Positions 45,884-54,960 of a DNA stretch of 64,000 nt are shown here, in pieces (position 1 is the first letter of the stretch; every line of letters begins with the position of its first letter). Under the pieces are notes generated by a model, which made no database searches, was not told the DNA's origin, and was given only the letters and a program-made list of their open reading frames with translations. The translations under genes were made by a program, and so were the position numbers. Origin of the DNA: DATARH01 sp963746885 (GTDB lineage: Bacteria > Pseudomonadota > Alphaproteobacteria > ATCC43930 > CGMCC-115725); contig CAVVDM010000004.1 of the NCBI GenBank assembly GCA_963746885.1, forward strand, positions 496,001 through 560,000, given 5' to 3'.

Positions 45884-47366
45884 GGCGCGGCGGGCGCGCG
45901 GCGGCGAGCAAGGCCGCGAGGTCGAGGTGATGTTCGAGATGGTCGGCGAGGCCGTCGAGCACGCCCTCGATCATCGGTTCATAGGCGAGCGTGCCGCCTT
46001 CGGCGCCGAGCCGTGCGAGGAAGGCGCGGCGGAATGCGTCGCCGGCAAAGATCCCGTGCAGGTAGCAGCCGGCGACCCTGCCGTCGGCGCTGACCGCGCC
46101 GTCCGCGCGGCCGTCGAGGTCGAGCATCGGGCGGGCGAGGCCGGGGCCGCGTGTCGTGCCGAGATGCATCTCGTAGCCGCGCACCGGCAGGCCGCTGGCG
46201 ACCTCGCTGCCGGCAGCCTCGGCGAGGCATTTGTCGCCGCCGAGCACCGTGTCCAATTCGAGCAGGCCGAGCCCGGCGGCCTCGCCGGGCGCGCCTTCGT
46301 GTCCCGCAGGGTCGGCGATATGGCGGCCGAGCATCTGGTAGCCGCCGCACAGGCCGAGGATGTGCCCGCCCTGGCGGCGATGCGCCTGGATGTCGATGTC
46401 CCAGCCTTCGCGGCGCAGGAACGCAAGATCGGCAAGCGTCGCCTTCGATCCGGGCAGGATCACCAATGCCGCATCGCGCGGCAACGGCCGGCCCGGCCGC
46501 ACCATGACCAATTCGACCGCCGGCTCGGCGGCGAGCGGGTCGAGGTCGTCGAAATTGGCGATGCGCGGCAACAGCGGGACGGCGATCTTGAGGCGCCGCT
46601 CCTCGCCCGGCGCGGCGGCGATCGCCGGGCGCTTGCAGGCCCGCAGCGCCATCGAATCTTCGGCCGGAAGCGATGACGCCGCCGCGAAATACGGCACCAC
46701 GCCGAAGCACGCCATTCCGGTGCGCGCGCCGATCGCGGCGATGCCGCCGTCGAACAGGCGGATGTCGCCACGGAATTTGTTGACGATATAGCCGGCGAGC
46801 CGCGCCCGCTCGGCCGCCGACAGCAGGGTGTGGGTGCCGACGAGTTGGGCGATGACGCCGCCGCGCTCGATGTCGCCAACAACGACGACCGGCACGTCGG
46901 CGGTTTCGGCAAAGCCCATATTGGCGATGTCGCCGGCGCGCAGGTTGGTCTCGGCCGGACTGCCGGCGCCTTCGACCAGCACGAGATCGGCCGCGGCGGC
47001 GAGGCGGTCGAAGGCGGCCAGCACCGCCGGCATCAGGCTCGGCGCCAACGCCCGGTAGTCGCGCGCCGCGACGGTGCGGTAGACGCGGCCGCCCAGCACG
47101 ATCTGCGCCGTGCCGTCCGATTGCGGCTTCAACAGCACCGGGTTCATGTCGACGCAAGGCGCGACGCCGCAGGCCCGCGCCTGCAACGCCTGGGCGCGGC
47201 CGATCTCGCCGCCGTCGGCCGTCACCGCGGCGTTGTTCGACATGTTCTGCGGCTTGAACGGCCGCACGTTGAGGCCGCGCCGGGTGAAGGCGCGCGCCAG
47301 CCCGGCGACCAGCAGTGACTTGCCGACATCGGAGCCGGTGCCTTGCAGCATCAAGGCGTGGGCCAT
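45867..47366 (-). CDS. cobQ: Cobyric acid synthase
   Basis: CobQ amidates four carboxylates of adenosylcobyrinate a,c-diamide using glutamine and ATP. The 499 residues hold a dethiobiotin synthetase-like ATPase domain (QGTGSDVGKSLLVAGLARAF, FKPQNMSNNAAVT, DLVLVEGAGSPAE) and a class I glutamine amidotransferase domain with the nucleophile Cys in GLCGGYQMLGRHI and the His of GCYLHGIFAGD. The start at 47366 overlaps the cobO stop by one base (TGATG). It is the last gene of the riboswitch-led run and is convergent with cbiB. Confidence 0.94.
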   Translation of the reverse strand: MAHALMLQGTGSDVGKSLLVAGLARAFTRRGLNVRPFKPQNMSNNAAVTADGGEIGRAQALQARACGVAPCVDMNPVLLKPQSDGTAQIVLGGRVYRTVAARDYRALAPSLMPAVLAAFDRLAAAADLVLVEGAGSPAETNLRAGDIANMGFAETADVPVVVVGDIERGGVIAQLVGTHTLLSAAERARLAGYIVNKFRGDIRLFDGGIAAIGARTGMACFGVVPYFAAASSLPAEDSMALRACKRPAIAAAPGEERRLKIAVPLLPRIANFDDLDPLAAEPAVELVMVRPGRPLPRDAALVILPGSKATLADLAFLRREGWDIDIQAHRRQGGHILGLCGGYQMLGRHIADPAGHEGAPGEAAGLGLLELDTVLGGDKCLAEAAGSEVASGLPVRGYEMHLGTTRGPGLARPMLDLDGRADGAVSADGRVAGCYLHGIFAGDAFRRAFLARLGAEGGTLAYEPMIEGVLDGLADHLEHHLDLAALLAAARPPRLRRAA

Positions 47367-47989
47367 CAGAACTCGATCCCGGCTTGCGCCTTGACGCCGG
47401 CGCGGAACGGGTGCTTGACGAGCGTCATCTCGGTGACGAGGTCGGCGGCCTCGATCAGCTCGGGCGGCGCGTTGCGGCCGGTCACGACGACATGCAGGTC
47501 GCGCGGCTTGGCCCGCAGCGCGGCCACGACCTCGTCCAATGGCAGGTAGCCGTAGCGCAGTACGATGTTGAGCTCGTCGAGCAGCACGAGCCGGTAGGAG
47601 GGGTCGGCGATCATCGCCTGTGCCATGTCCCAGGCGGCGCGCGCGGCGGCGATGTCGCGGGCGCGGTCCTGGGTGTCCCAGGTGAAGCCCTCGCCCATCG
47701 CCCGGCAGGTCACGAGGTCGGGGAAGCGCGCCAGAACGGTGCGCTCGCCGGTGCCCCACGCGCCCTTGACGAATTGCACGATGCCGACCCGCATCCCGTG
47801 CCCGAGACAGCGCAACACCATGCCGAAGGCGGCGGTCGATTTGCCCTTGCCGGCGCCGGTGTGGACGATCAGCAGGCCGCGCTCCTCGGTCTTGGTGGCC
47901 AGCACCTTGCGGCGCGCCGCCTGGCGCCGCGCCATCTTCTCGGCGTGCAGCCGGTTGATCTCGTCGTCGCCAAGGGGCGGATCACTCAT
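47366..47989 (-). CDS. cobO: Cob(I)yrinic acid a,c-diamide adenosyltransferase
   Basis: CobO transfers the adenosyl group of ATP to Co(I) corrinoid. The 207-residue protein has the P-loop VHTGAGKGKSTAAFGMVLRC, VGIVQFVKGAWGTGERT, the segment FTWDTQDRARDIAAARAAW, LVLLDELNIVLRYGYL and VVVTGRNAPPELIEAADLVT, all CobO/CobA-type. It overlaps the end of cobN by 8 bases and the start of cobQ by 1, showing tight coupling. Confidence 0.94.
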   Translation of the reverse strand: MSDPPLGDDEINRLHAEKMARRQAARRKVLATKTEERGLLIVHTGAGKGKSTAAFGMVLRCLGHGMRVGIVQFVKGAWGTGERTVLARFPDLVTCRAMGEGFTWDTQDRARDIAAARAAWDMAQAMIADPSYRLVLLDELNIVLRYGYLPLDEVVAALRAKPRDLHVVVTGRNAPPELIEAADLVTEMTLVKHPFRAGVKAQAGIEF

Positions 47990-50900
47990 CGCGCATGATC
48001 TCCGCACGCAGGAAGTTGCGGCGCGGCTGCCAAAGCCCGCGCTCGATCGCCTCGCGAAAGCGGGCGCGGGTCTCGGCGAGCGCCGCCGGGTTGTGCGTTG
48101 CCATGAAGTCGCGCACCGCCGCGTCGCCGAGATAGGCGTCGTAGAGCGCCTCGAAATGCGAGTCGTCGACGGCGCGCGCGGTGGCGGCGAAGGCGAACAG
48201 GTAATCGACCGTCGCGGCGATCTCGGCGGCGCCCTTGTAGCCATGCCGCATCACGCCCTTGATCCAGCGCGGGTTGGCGGCGCGACCGCGCACGATGCGG
48301 CCCAGTTCCTCGCGCAGGGTGCGGATGCGGGGCCGGTCGGGCTGCGAATGGTCGTTGTGGTAGACCGCCGGCGCACGGCCCGACAGATGCCGCACGGCGA
48401 GCGCCATCCCGCCTTCGAACTGGTAGTAGTCGTCGCTGTCGAGGAGGTCGTGCTCGCGATTGTCCTGGTTGTGCAGGACGGCGTCGGCGGCGGCGAGGCG
48501 AGCTTCGAACAGCGAGCGGTCGGATCGTCCTTCGCCGCCGGCGCCGTAGGCCTACTGGCTCCAGCCGAGATAGGCGTCGGCGAGGTCGGCGTCGGTTTGC
48601 CAGATGCGCTCGTCGATCAGCGTTTGCAGGCCCGCGCCATAGGCGCCGGGCTTGGAGCCGAACACCCGGTAGCCGGCGCGCAGCGCCGCCTCGTCCGGGG
48701 CGACGCCGGCATCTGCGAGCGCCGCGCGGTCGGCGGCGACGCGCGCGGCGAGGGGGTTGATCTCGGCCGGCTCGTCGAGCGCGGCGACGGCGCGCACCGC
48801 GCTGTCGAACAGGTCGATCAGGCCCGGGAAGGCGTCGCGGAAGAAGCCGGAGATGCGCAAGGTCACATCGACGCGCGGCCGGTCGAGGATCGACGCCGGC
48901 AGGATCTCGAACCCGGTGACCCGGCCGCTGGCGCCGCTCCCAGGTCGGGCGCGCGCCGATCAGCGCCAGCGCCTGGGCGATGTCGTCGCCGCCGGTGCGC
49001 ATGTTGGCGGTGCCCCAGGCGGACAGCGCAAGGCGCGCCGGGTAGTTGCCGTGCTCCTGCGCGTAGCGCTCGACAATGAGCCCGGCCGAATGCCAGCCGA
49101 GCTGCCAGGCCGCCGGCGGTCGGCACCGCGCGGGTGTCGATCGAATAGAAATTGCGCCCGGTCGGCAGCACCTCGGGGCGGCCGCGGCTCGGCGCGCCGC
49201 TCGGCCCGGGCATGACCGCGCGGCCGTCGAGCGCGGCGAGGATCGCGGCGATCTCGGCGCCGCCGCACGCCGCGACGGCTGGGCGTAAGGTCCGCTCGAT
49301 CCAGCCGAGCACGGCGCGGGTCGCGTGCCACTCCGGCGCCGGCTCCTGGTGTGCCGGCAGACCAGCCGCAGCGCCAGCGCTTCCAGCCGCTCGACCGTGT
49401 CGCCGGCCGTGCGCCATGCTTCGCCGTCTCCAAGGACGTCCGGTCGCGGCCCCGCCCACGGCGCGGCGAGATCGAGCGCGAGCGGGTCGGCGCCGAGGGC
49501 GAGATCGGCGGCGAGCGCGCGCAGCAGCGATTCGTCTGTCGTGGCGGTGCCGCGCCGCGCCCGGGCGATCGCAACCAGCAGCGCGTCGAGAAGCTCGCCC
49601 TGCGGGCTTTCGCCCAGCACGTGCAGCCCGTCGCGGATCTGCAATTCCTTCAGTTCGCACAGGAAGCCGTCGAGTTTCTGCAAGGCGGCGGCGGTTTTCT
49701 CGCCGGCCGCGATGCCGCAGTCGCGGTCGATGCCGGTGGCACGTGCCCGCTCCAATATCTCGGCGGCGAGCGGGGCAATGCGGCGCGGGTCGCCGCGCGA
49801 CGCCTCGTAATACTCGTCGATCAGCCGCTCCAGTTCGGCCGGCGCACCATAGCTGCCGGCGCGGGTCAGGGGCGGAGTCAGATGGTCGATGATGACCGCC
49901 TGGGCGCGCCGCTTCGCCTGGCTGCCCTCGCCGGGGTCGTTGACGATGAACGGATAGAGATGCGGCAGCGGCCCCAGCACCGCTTCCGGAAAGCACTCGG
50001 CCGACAAGCGCCAGCGCCTTGCCGGGCAGCCATTCGAGGGTGCCATGCTTGCCGAGGTCGATCACCGCGTCGGCGCGGAAGCTGTCGGCGAGCCAGGCAT
50101 AGGCGGCGAGATAGGAGGGCGGCGGCGCCAGCGCGGGATCGTGATAGGTCGCCTTCGGGTCGAGATTGTAGCCGCGCGCCGGCTGGATCAGCACCGCGAC
50201 GTTGCCGAGGCGAAAGCCGGGGATCGCGAAATGGCCGCAATCGAGCCGTCCCGGCCGGAAGAACGGGTCGCGTTCGGCCGATCCCCATTGCGCCGCAACC
50301 CGCTGCTGCACCGGACGCGGCAGGCCGGCGAAGAAGGCCGAATACTCGGCGAAGGACAGGGTTTCCTCGGCCGGCGCGTGCGGGCGCGCGTTGCTGGGGC
50401 CGGCAAGCAGGCGCGCCATCAGCGCTGCGCCGTCCGCGGGCACCTCGCCGGTGCGGTAGCCGGCATCGCGCAAGGCGCGCAGCAGCGCCACCGCCGCTTG
50501 CGGCGTGTCGAGGCCGACGCCGTTGCCGATGCGGCCGTCGCGGTTGGGGTAGTTGGCCAGCACGATGGCGATGCGGCGCTCGGCCGGCGGCTTCGCGCGC
50601 AGCCGCGCCCAGTTGCGCGCAAGGTCGGCGACGAAGGCCACCCGGTCGGCGACCGGGCGGTAGCCGACGAGGTCGGCTTCGGTCTCGGGGTCGCGGCCGA
50701 GCGGCTCCTTGAACGAGACGGCGCGCGCCAGGATGCGGCCGTCGATCTCGGGCAGGGCGACGTTCATCGCCAGGTCGCGGGGGCCGAGGCCGCGCGTGCC
50801 GTCGCGCCACGCCGCCTCGTCGCCGCCGGAAAACACGATCTGCAACACCGGGCAATCGGCCTGCAGCGGGTCATGTCCGCCTGCTGTCGTCGACCGAAAA

Positions 50901-51709
50901 GCCGGTGGCATTGAGGATCACGGCGGGCGGGTGAGCGGCGAATGCGTCCGCCAGCAAGGCGGCGGCTTCCGGCTCCTTGAGGCTGTGCACGAAAACCGGC
51001 AGCGGGCGCAGCCGCCGCGCCGTCAGCGCCCCGCACCAGCGCATCGACCGGCGCCGTGTTGCCGGATTGCACGAGCGCCCGATAGAACACGATCGGCACA
51101 ACCCCGCCATCCCCTCGCCAATCGGCGGCCATGTCGGCGAGGCTCGGCAGGGTGCGGTCCGGCCAGTAAAAGCCCGGCGCGCAACAACGGCGCCGGCTCG
51201 GCCCAGGCTGTGGTGCGGCCGGTGAGCCCGGCGGCAAAGCGCAGGAAATTGTCGGCATTGCCGGGGCCGCCTTCGGCGAGATAGCGCCACAGTCGCCGGC
51301 CGGCGGCGGCGGCCACGGTCGAGAGGCCGGTCAGGTCCGGGTCCGGCTTGTCGTCGCCGGGCAGCAATGCCAGCGGGATGCGATGCATGCCGCAGGTCTC
51401 GACCAGGCGCTCGACGCCGTAGGGCCAATAGCCGCTGCCGCCGAGCAGCCGCGCGATCACCAGCCGCGCCCGGGCGACCACATCCATGTAGAGATCGACC
51501 GAGAAATTGTGGCCGAGCCGCATGACCGGCGCGAGCCGCACGCTCGGGGCGGCTGGATCGTCGGCGCGGCGTCGCGCCTGCGCCGCGGCGATCAGCGCGA
51601 TGTCGGTGTCGGCGCTCAACAGGACGACGATGTCGCCGGGCGTCTGGGCGAGATCGACCGCGGCCGATCCGTCGGCGATAGTTCCGGGCTCGGTGGCGAG
51701 CAGGTGCAC
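47982..51709 (-). CDS. cobN: Cobaltochelatase subunit CobN, frame interrupted seven times plus one in-frame stop
   Basis: CobN is the large subunit that inserts cobalt into hydrogenobyrinate a,c-diamide with CobS and CobT, which are not in this window. Joined, it encodes about 1240 residues, normal for CobN. Segments include LAPVMRLGHNFSVDLYMD, VVPIVFYRALVQSGNTAPVD, VLANYPNRDGRIGNGVGLDT, VIDLGKHGTLEWLPGKALAL, GRNFYSIDTRAVPT and RWIKGVMRHGYKGAAEIAAT. Frames break near 51181, 51031, 50876, 50006, 49360, 49118 and 48935; all but 49360 fit one extra base. A TAG at 48552-48554 follows YLGWSQ where Tyr is expected. The GTG at 51709 has GGAGG upstream. No undamaged copy is seen. Confidence 0.9.
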
Positions 51710-51710
51710 C

Positions 51711-52743
51711 TTACGCCTCCGCGGCGAGCGCGGCGCGGATCGCAGCCTGGTCGATTCCCCTGCGGCCGATCACGACGAGCCGGCTGGCGCGACGCTCGCC
51801 GGCGAGCCACGGCGCGGTCGAAATGCTGCTCGATGCGGTCGCCGACCGCCTGCACGACCTGGCGGCGCTCGCGCCCGGGAATGTCGAGGAAGCCCTTGAC
51901 CCGCAGCACGTCGTGGCTGCGGATCAGCGCGGCGAGGCGGGCGCGGAAGGCGGCGGGGTCGGCCACCGGCGCGCGCTCGACGACAAAGCTGGCGAAATCG
52001 TCGTGGTCGTGTTCGCCCGCCGCTTCGTGCAGCGACGGGCGGGCAGCGAGATCGTCCTCGGCCGCGGCGGCGAGGCCGAGCGCTACCGCCGGCGCGACGC
52101 GGCCCTGCTCGGCGGCGACCAGCTTGACGCCGGGCCGCAGCCGCGCCTCGATCTCCCGCCGCAGCGTGCGCTGTTGCTCGGGCGCGAGCAGGTCGGTCTT
52201 GTTGAGGATGACGAGGTCGGCGCAGGCGAGCTGATCGGCAAACACCTCCTCGAGCGGGTTGTCGTGGTCGATCGCCGGGTCGGCCGCGCGCTGCCGGGCG
52301 ATTGCGGCGGGATCGCTGGCGAAGCGCCCCGCCGCGGCGGCGGCGGCGTCGATCACGGTCACCACCCCGTCGACGGTCATGCGGGTGCGGATCTGCGGCC
52401 AGGCAAAGGCCTGCACCAGCGGCTTCGGCAGGGCGAGGCCGGAGGTCTCGACAACGATATGGCCGGGCGGGTCGGGGCGTTCGATCAGGCGCGTCAGGGT
52501 CGGCAGGAAATCGTCGGCGACGGTGCAGCACAGGCAGCCATTGGCGAGTTCGACGATGTCGCCGTCGCGGCAGGCGTCGTCGCCGCAGCCGAGCAGCAGG
52601 TCGCGGTCGATGCCGAGCTCGCCGAATTCGTTGACGATAATGGCGAGGCGATGCCCGGATGCCGTGGCGATCAGATGGCGCACCAGGCTCGTCTTGCCGG
52701 CGCCGAGGAAGCCGGTGACGATCGTCGCGGGGATGCGGCGCAT
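51711..52743 (-). CDS. cobW: CobW family GTP-binding protein (one frameshift)
   Basis: CobW is a G3E GTPase thought to deliver cobalt to CobN. The sequence has the P-loop VTGFLGAGKTSLVRHLI, the metal motif ANGCLCCTVADDF (CxCC), VETSGLALPKPLV, NKTDLLAPEQ and an acidic His stretch EHDHDDF. The CobW C-terminal domain (RVKGFLDIPGRERRQVVQAV) breaks frame near 51814. One extra base restores WLAGERRASRLVVIGRRGID and the stop at 51711, giving about 343 residues. It is 1 base upstream of the cobN GTG and 3 bases downstream of cobU. Confidence 0.92.
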
Positions 52744-52746
52744 CGC

Positions 52747-53307
52747 TCAGCAACCCTTCAACACGAGCGGCAACCCGGCCGCGACAAACACGACATGGTC
52801 GGCGAATGCCGCGATCTCCTGGTTGAGCCGGCCGGCCTCGTCGCGGAACCGGCGCCCGAGCGGGGTTCCCGGCACAAGGCCGAGCCCCACTTCGTTGGCG
52901 ACCAGCACGACCGGCCCGGCCGCCGCGCGCAAGGCAGCGGCGAGCCGGGCATATTCCGGCTCGATCGCCGCGCCGGCCAGCATCAGGTTGGAGAGCCACA
53001 AGGTCAGGCAATCGACCAGCAGCGGGCGCTCGCGGCGGGCCTCGGCTGCGATCGTCGCCGCTACCGCGAGCGGGGTCTCGACGGTATGCCAGAACGGGCC
53101 GCGCCGGGCGCGATGCGCGGCGATGCGCGCCGTCATCTCGTCGTCGCCCGGCTCGGCGGTGGCGCAATAGGTGCCGCCGGAAGCGGCGGCCTCGACGAGG
53201 CGCTCGGCATGGCGGCTCTTGCCCGAGCGCGCGCCGCCGAGCACCAGCGTCAGTGGTGGGAGAGAAAGCGTCGCAGGGCGGACCGCGCCCCGGCAGGCAT
53301 CCGACAA
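52747..53307 (-). CDS. cobU: Adenosylcobinamide kinase / adenosylcobinamide-phosphate guanylyltransferase
   Basis: CobU (CobP in alphaproteobacteria) phosphorylates adenosylcobinamide and adds GMP. It has the P-loop VLGGARSGKSRHAERLVEAA, the segment TAEPGDDEMTARIAAHRARR with the expected His, PLLVDCLTLWLSNLML and VVLVANEVGLGLVPGTPLGR. I place the start at a TTG (53307, reading LSDACRGAV) because GGAGGAGG lies about 5 bases upstream; that gives 186 residues. An in-frame ATG at 53352 lies in the riboswitch expression region and has no good site. It is the first gene behind the cobalamin riboswitch. Confidence 0.9.
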   Translation of the reverse strand: MSDACRGAVRPATLSLPPLTLVLGGARSGKSRHAERLVEAAASGGTYCATAEPGDDEMTARIAAHRARRGPFWHTVETPLAVAATIAAEARRERPLLVDCLTLWLSNLMLAGAAIEPEYARLAAALRAAAGPVVLVANEVGLGLVPGTPLGRRFRDEAGRLNQEIAAFADHVVFVAAGLPLVLKGC

Positions 53308-53359
53308 AGGCTCCTCCTCCACCCGAGGAATCGTGCCGTTCCCCCATCCCATGACGGGG

Positions 53360-53513
53360 GCGATGCGGAGGTCTCCTGGCTCGGGGTCATCGCCGGCGGC
53401 GCCTTCCCGGCCCTGCCCAAAGGGGGTGAGGCCAGTGACATCCTGCCGCGGGCTCGCCGCTCACAGTTGCGGGGGCAGCGCCGGTGTTGCACCGGACTTC
53501 CCTGTCGCATCGC
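53360..53513 (-). ncRNA. Cobalamin (AdoCbl) riboswitch
   Basis: The minus strand carries a full cobalamin aptamer. GCGATGCG (53506-53513) pairs with CGCATCGC (53360-53367) as closing stem P1. Between them are GGGAAGTCCGGTGCAACACC, the B12 box core GCCCCCGCAACTGTGAGCGG, GTCACTGG, GGGAAGGC, GATGACCC and GAGCCAGGAGACC, in the canonical order. It precedes cobU and should repress cobU-cobW-cobN-cobO-cobQ when adenosylcobalamin is abundant. A CCCCC/GGGGG hairpin (53341-53360) abuts P1. The CCTCC inside the aptamer 3' end is complementary to the cobU ribosome site, so control may act on translation; this last point is inference. Confidence 0.93.
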
Positions 53514-53659
53514 AAGCCGCACGCTAGCATGGCGTGGCTCTTGCCGTCACGCATCAGCGCAATGCCGTCCCCAGCTTATCCGATTGGACAGCTTTCTTTA
53601 CCCTCCGCTACAGTGGACACTCGATCATGGCCGCAAGGCAGACACGGTTGGGGAAGAAC

Positions 53660-54769
53660 ATGATGGGGCGCGGAGTTGGTTTTTTTGTCGCCGCAGCCGC
53701 CGGGCTCGGCATCCTGGCAACGGCAAGCTTGGGCTATGCGGCCGATCTGACGCCGCAGGAGACGCAGCTGGTGGCGGCCGCAAAGAAGGAGGGGGCGGTC
53801 ACCCTGCTCAATCCGCTGTTCAGCGATCAGACCGGGCGCAGCCTCGGCGCGGCATTCGTCAAGCGCTACAATCTCGGGGCCGATTTCAAATTCAACAATC
53901 TGCGCAAGGGCACCGGCGCGACGGTCGCGCAGACCCGCCAGGAGATCCAGGCCGGAAAGTTTACGGTCGACATCCTGATGGTCAGCGCGCCGGGATTTTT
54001 CGATGCCGCCGCCAAGCACGGCGCGTTTCTCAAGCTCGACAGCGCCTACTGGAAAGACAGCGCCGATCTGGCGGAGAAGGCCGGGCAATACGCCGACTAC
54101 CCCTATGTCGTGGTGCCGCTCGCCTACACGTTTCAGCCGGTGTGGAATACCGGCTGCCCGGGCATGGAGGGGGTCACCGTCACCAGCTATGCCGATACCG
54201 TCGGCGCGAAGCTGAAGGGCAAGACGATCTCGCCTGACCTCACCAAGAGCTTTACCGTCACCAATACCACGATCGCGCTCGAGGAAGCCGGCGTCGACAT
54301 GAACGCCTATTGGGACAAGCTCAAGGCGACCGATCCGATCGTGCTGTTCCGCAGCGAGGAGCAGATGCAGGCGGTGGTTTCCTGCCAGCGGCCGATGGAT
54401 ATGTGGAACCTGGCCGGGCGGGTCTACCAGAACGTGACCAAGGAACCCGACCTCAAGGGCAAGCTGAAGATCGGCTACTACAAGGAAGGCCAGGTCATGC
54501 TGGGCAACCAGGCGGCCGTGCTCAAGGGCGCGCCCCACCCCAACGCCGCCAAGCTATTGATCGATTTCATGCTGAGCAAGGAGGGGGCCGACATCATGGT
54601 GGAGGGCGAGGCGGTCTACACCTTCCGCAAGGACTATACGCCGCCGGCCGCGGTCCGGCCCTATCTGCTGAACCTGACCCAGCACAAGCTGCTCGGCATG
54701 AAGGATTGGGTCGGCGCCCAGCAGAAATTCGCGGCAATCCGCGGCGAATGGGAGAAGCGCTTCAAGTAG
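53660..54769 (+). CDS. ABC transporter substrate-binding protein, Fe(III)/AfuA-like type, copy 1
   Basis: This 369-residue periplasmic binding protein has a signal peptide (MMGRGVGFFVAAAAGLGILA, cleaved after about GYAA). The mature part has ADLTPQETQLVAAAKKEGAV, LRKGTGATVAQTRQEI, TVDILMVSAPGFFDAAAK and VVPLAYTFQPVWN. The pattern of an EGAV start with a DI-MVS strand is that of iron(III)/spermidine-type group binding proteins. The start at 53660 has GGGGAAG upstream; earlier in-frame starts would spoil the signal. It is closely similar to the next gene. The leader is divergent from the riboswitch region. In this operon the ligand is more likely an organic acid than iron. Confidence 0.88.
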   Translation: MMGRGVGFFVAAAAGLGILATASLGYAADLTPQETQLVAAAKKEGAVTLLNPLFSDQTGRSLGAAFVKRYNLGADFKFNNLRKGTGATVAQTRQEIQAGKFTVDILMVSAPGFFDAAAKHGAFLKLDSAYWKDSADLAEKAGQYADYPYVVVPLAYTFQPVWNTGCPGMEGVTVTSYADTVGAKLKGKTISPDLTKSFTVTNTTIALEEAGVDMNAYWDKLKATDPIVLFRSEEQMQAVVSCQRPMDMWNLAGRVYQNVTKEPDLKGKLKIGYYKEGQVMLGNQAAVLKGAPHPNAAKLLIDFMLSKEGADIMVEGEAVYTFRKDYTPPAAVRPYLLNLTQHKLLGMKDWVGAQQKFAAIRGEWEKRFK

Positions 54770-54781
54770 AGGTCGCGGCAG

Positions 54782-54813
54782 GCGCCCGGCGCTGCTTTGA
54801 GGCGGCCGGGCGC
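54782..54813 (+). repeat. Intercistronic hairpin between the two binding-protein genes
   Basis: GCGCCCGGC at 54782-54790 pairs with GCCGGGCGC at 54805-54813, beginning 13 bases after the first binding-protein stop. No U-tract follows. Such hairpins often raise the level of the upstream binding-protein message relative to the rest of the operon. I see nothing else in 54814-54960. Confidence 0.45.
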
Positions 54814-54960
54814 GGACCGGCCGTTACCCGAAGCTGGACCGCGCGGCGACGAATTGCCTGGTTGGCAGCCATGCAGCGACGAGGGACACGGCATGCGCCG
54901 GCTGTGCTAGATAGGTTCGGCACCCGTCAGACAGCTTAATTGCAGAAGGAAAGACGCAGG

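Noticed and set aside
47982..51709. Programmed frameshifting or recoding in cobN
   Set aside because: There are seven shifts at unrelated sequences without a shared slippery heptamer or pseudoknot, and the same kind of breaks occurs in eight unrelated genes.
52747..53352. cobU starting at ATG 53352
   Set aside because: That ATG lies in the hairpin next to riboswitch stem P1 and lacks a ribosome site, while TTG 53307 has GGAGGAGG at the right distance.
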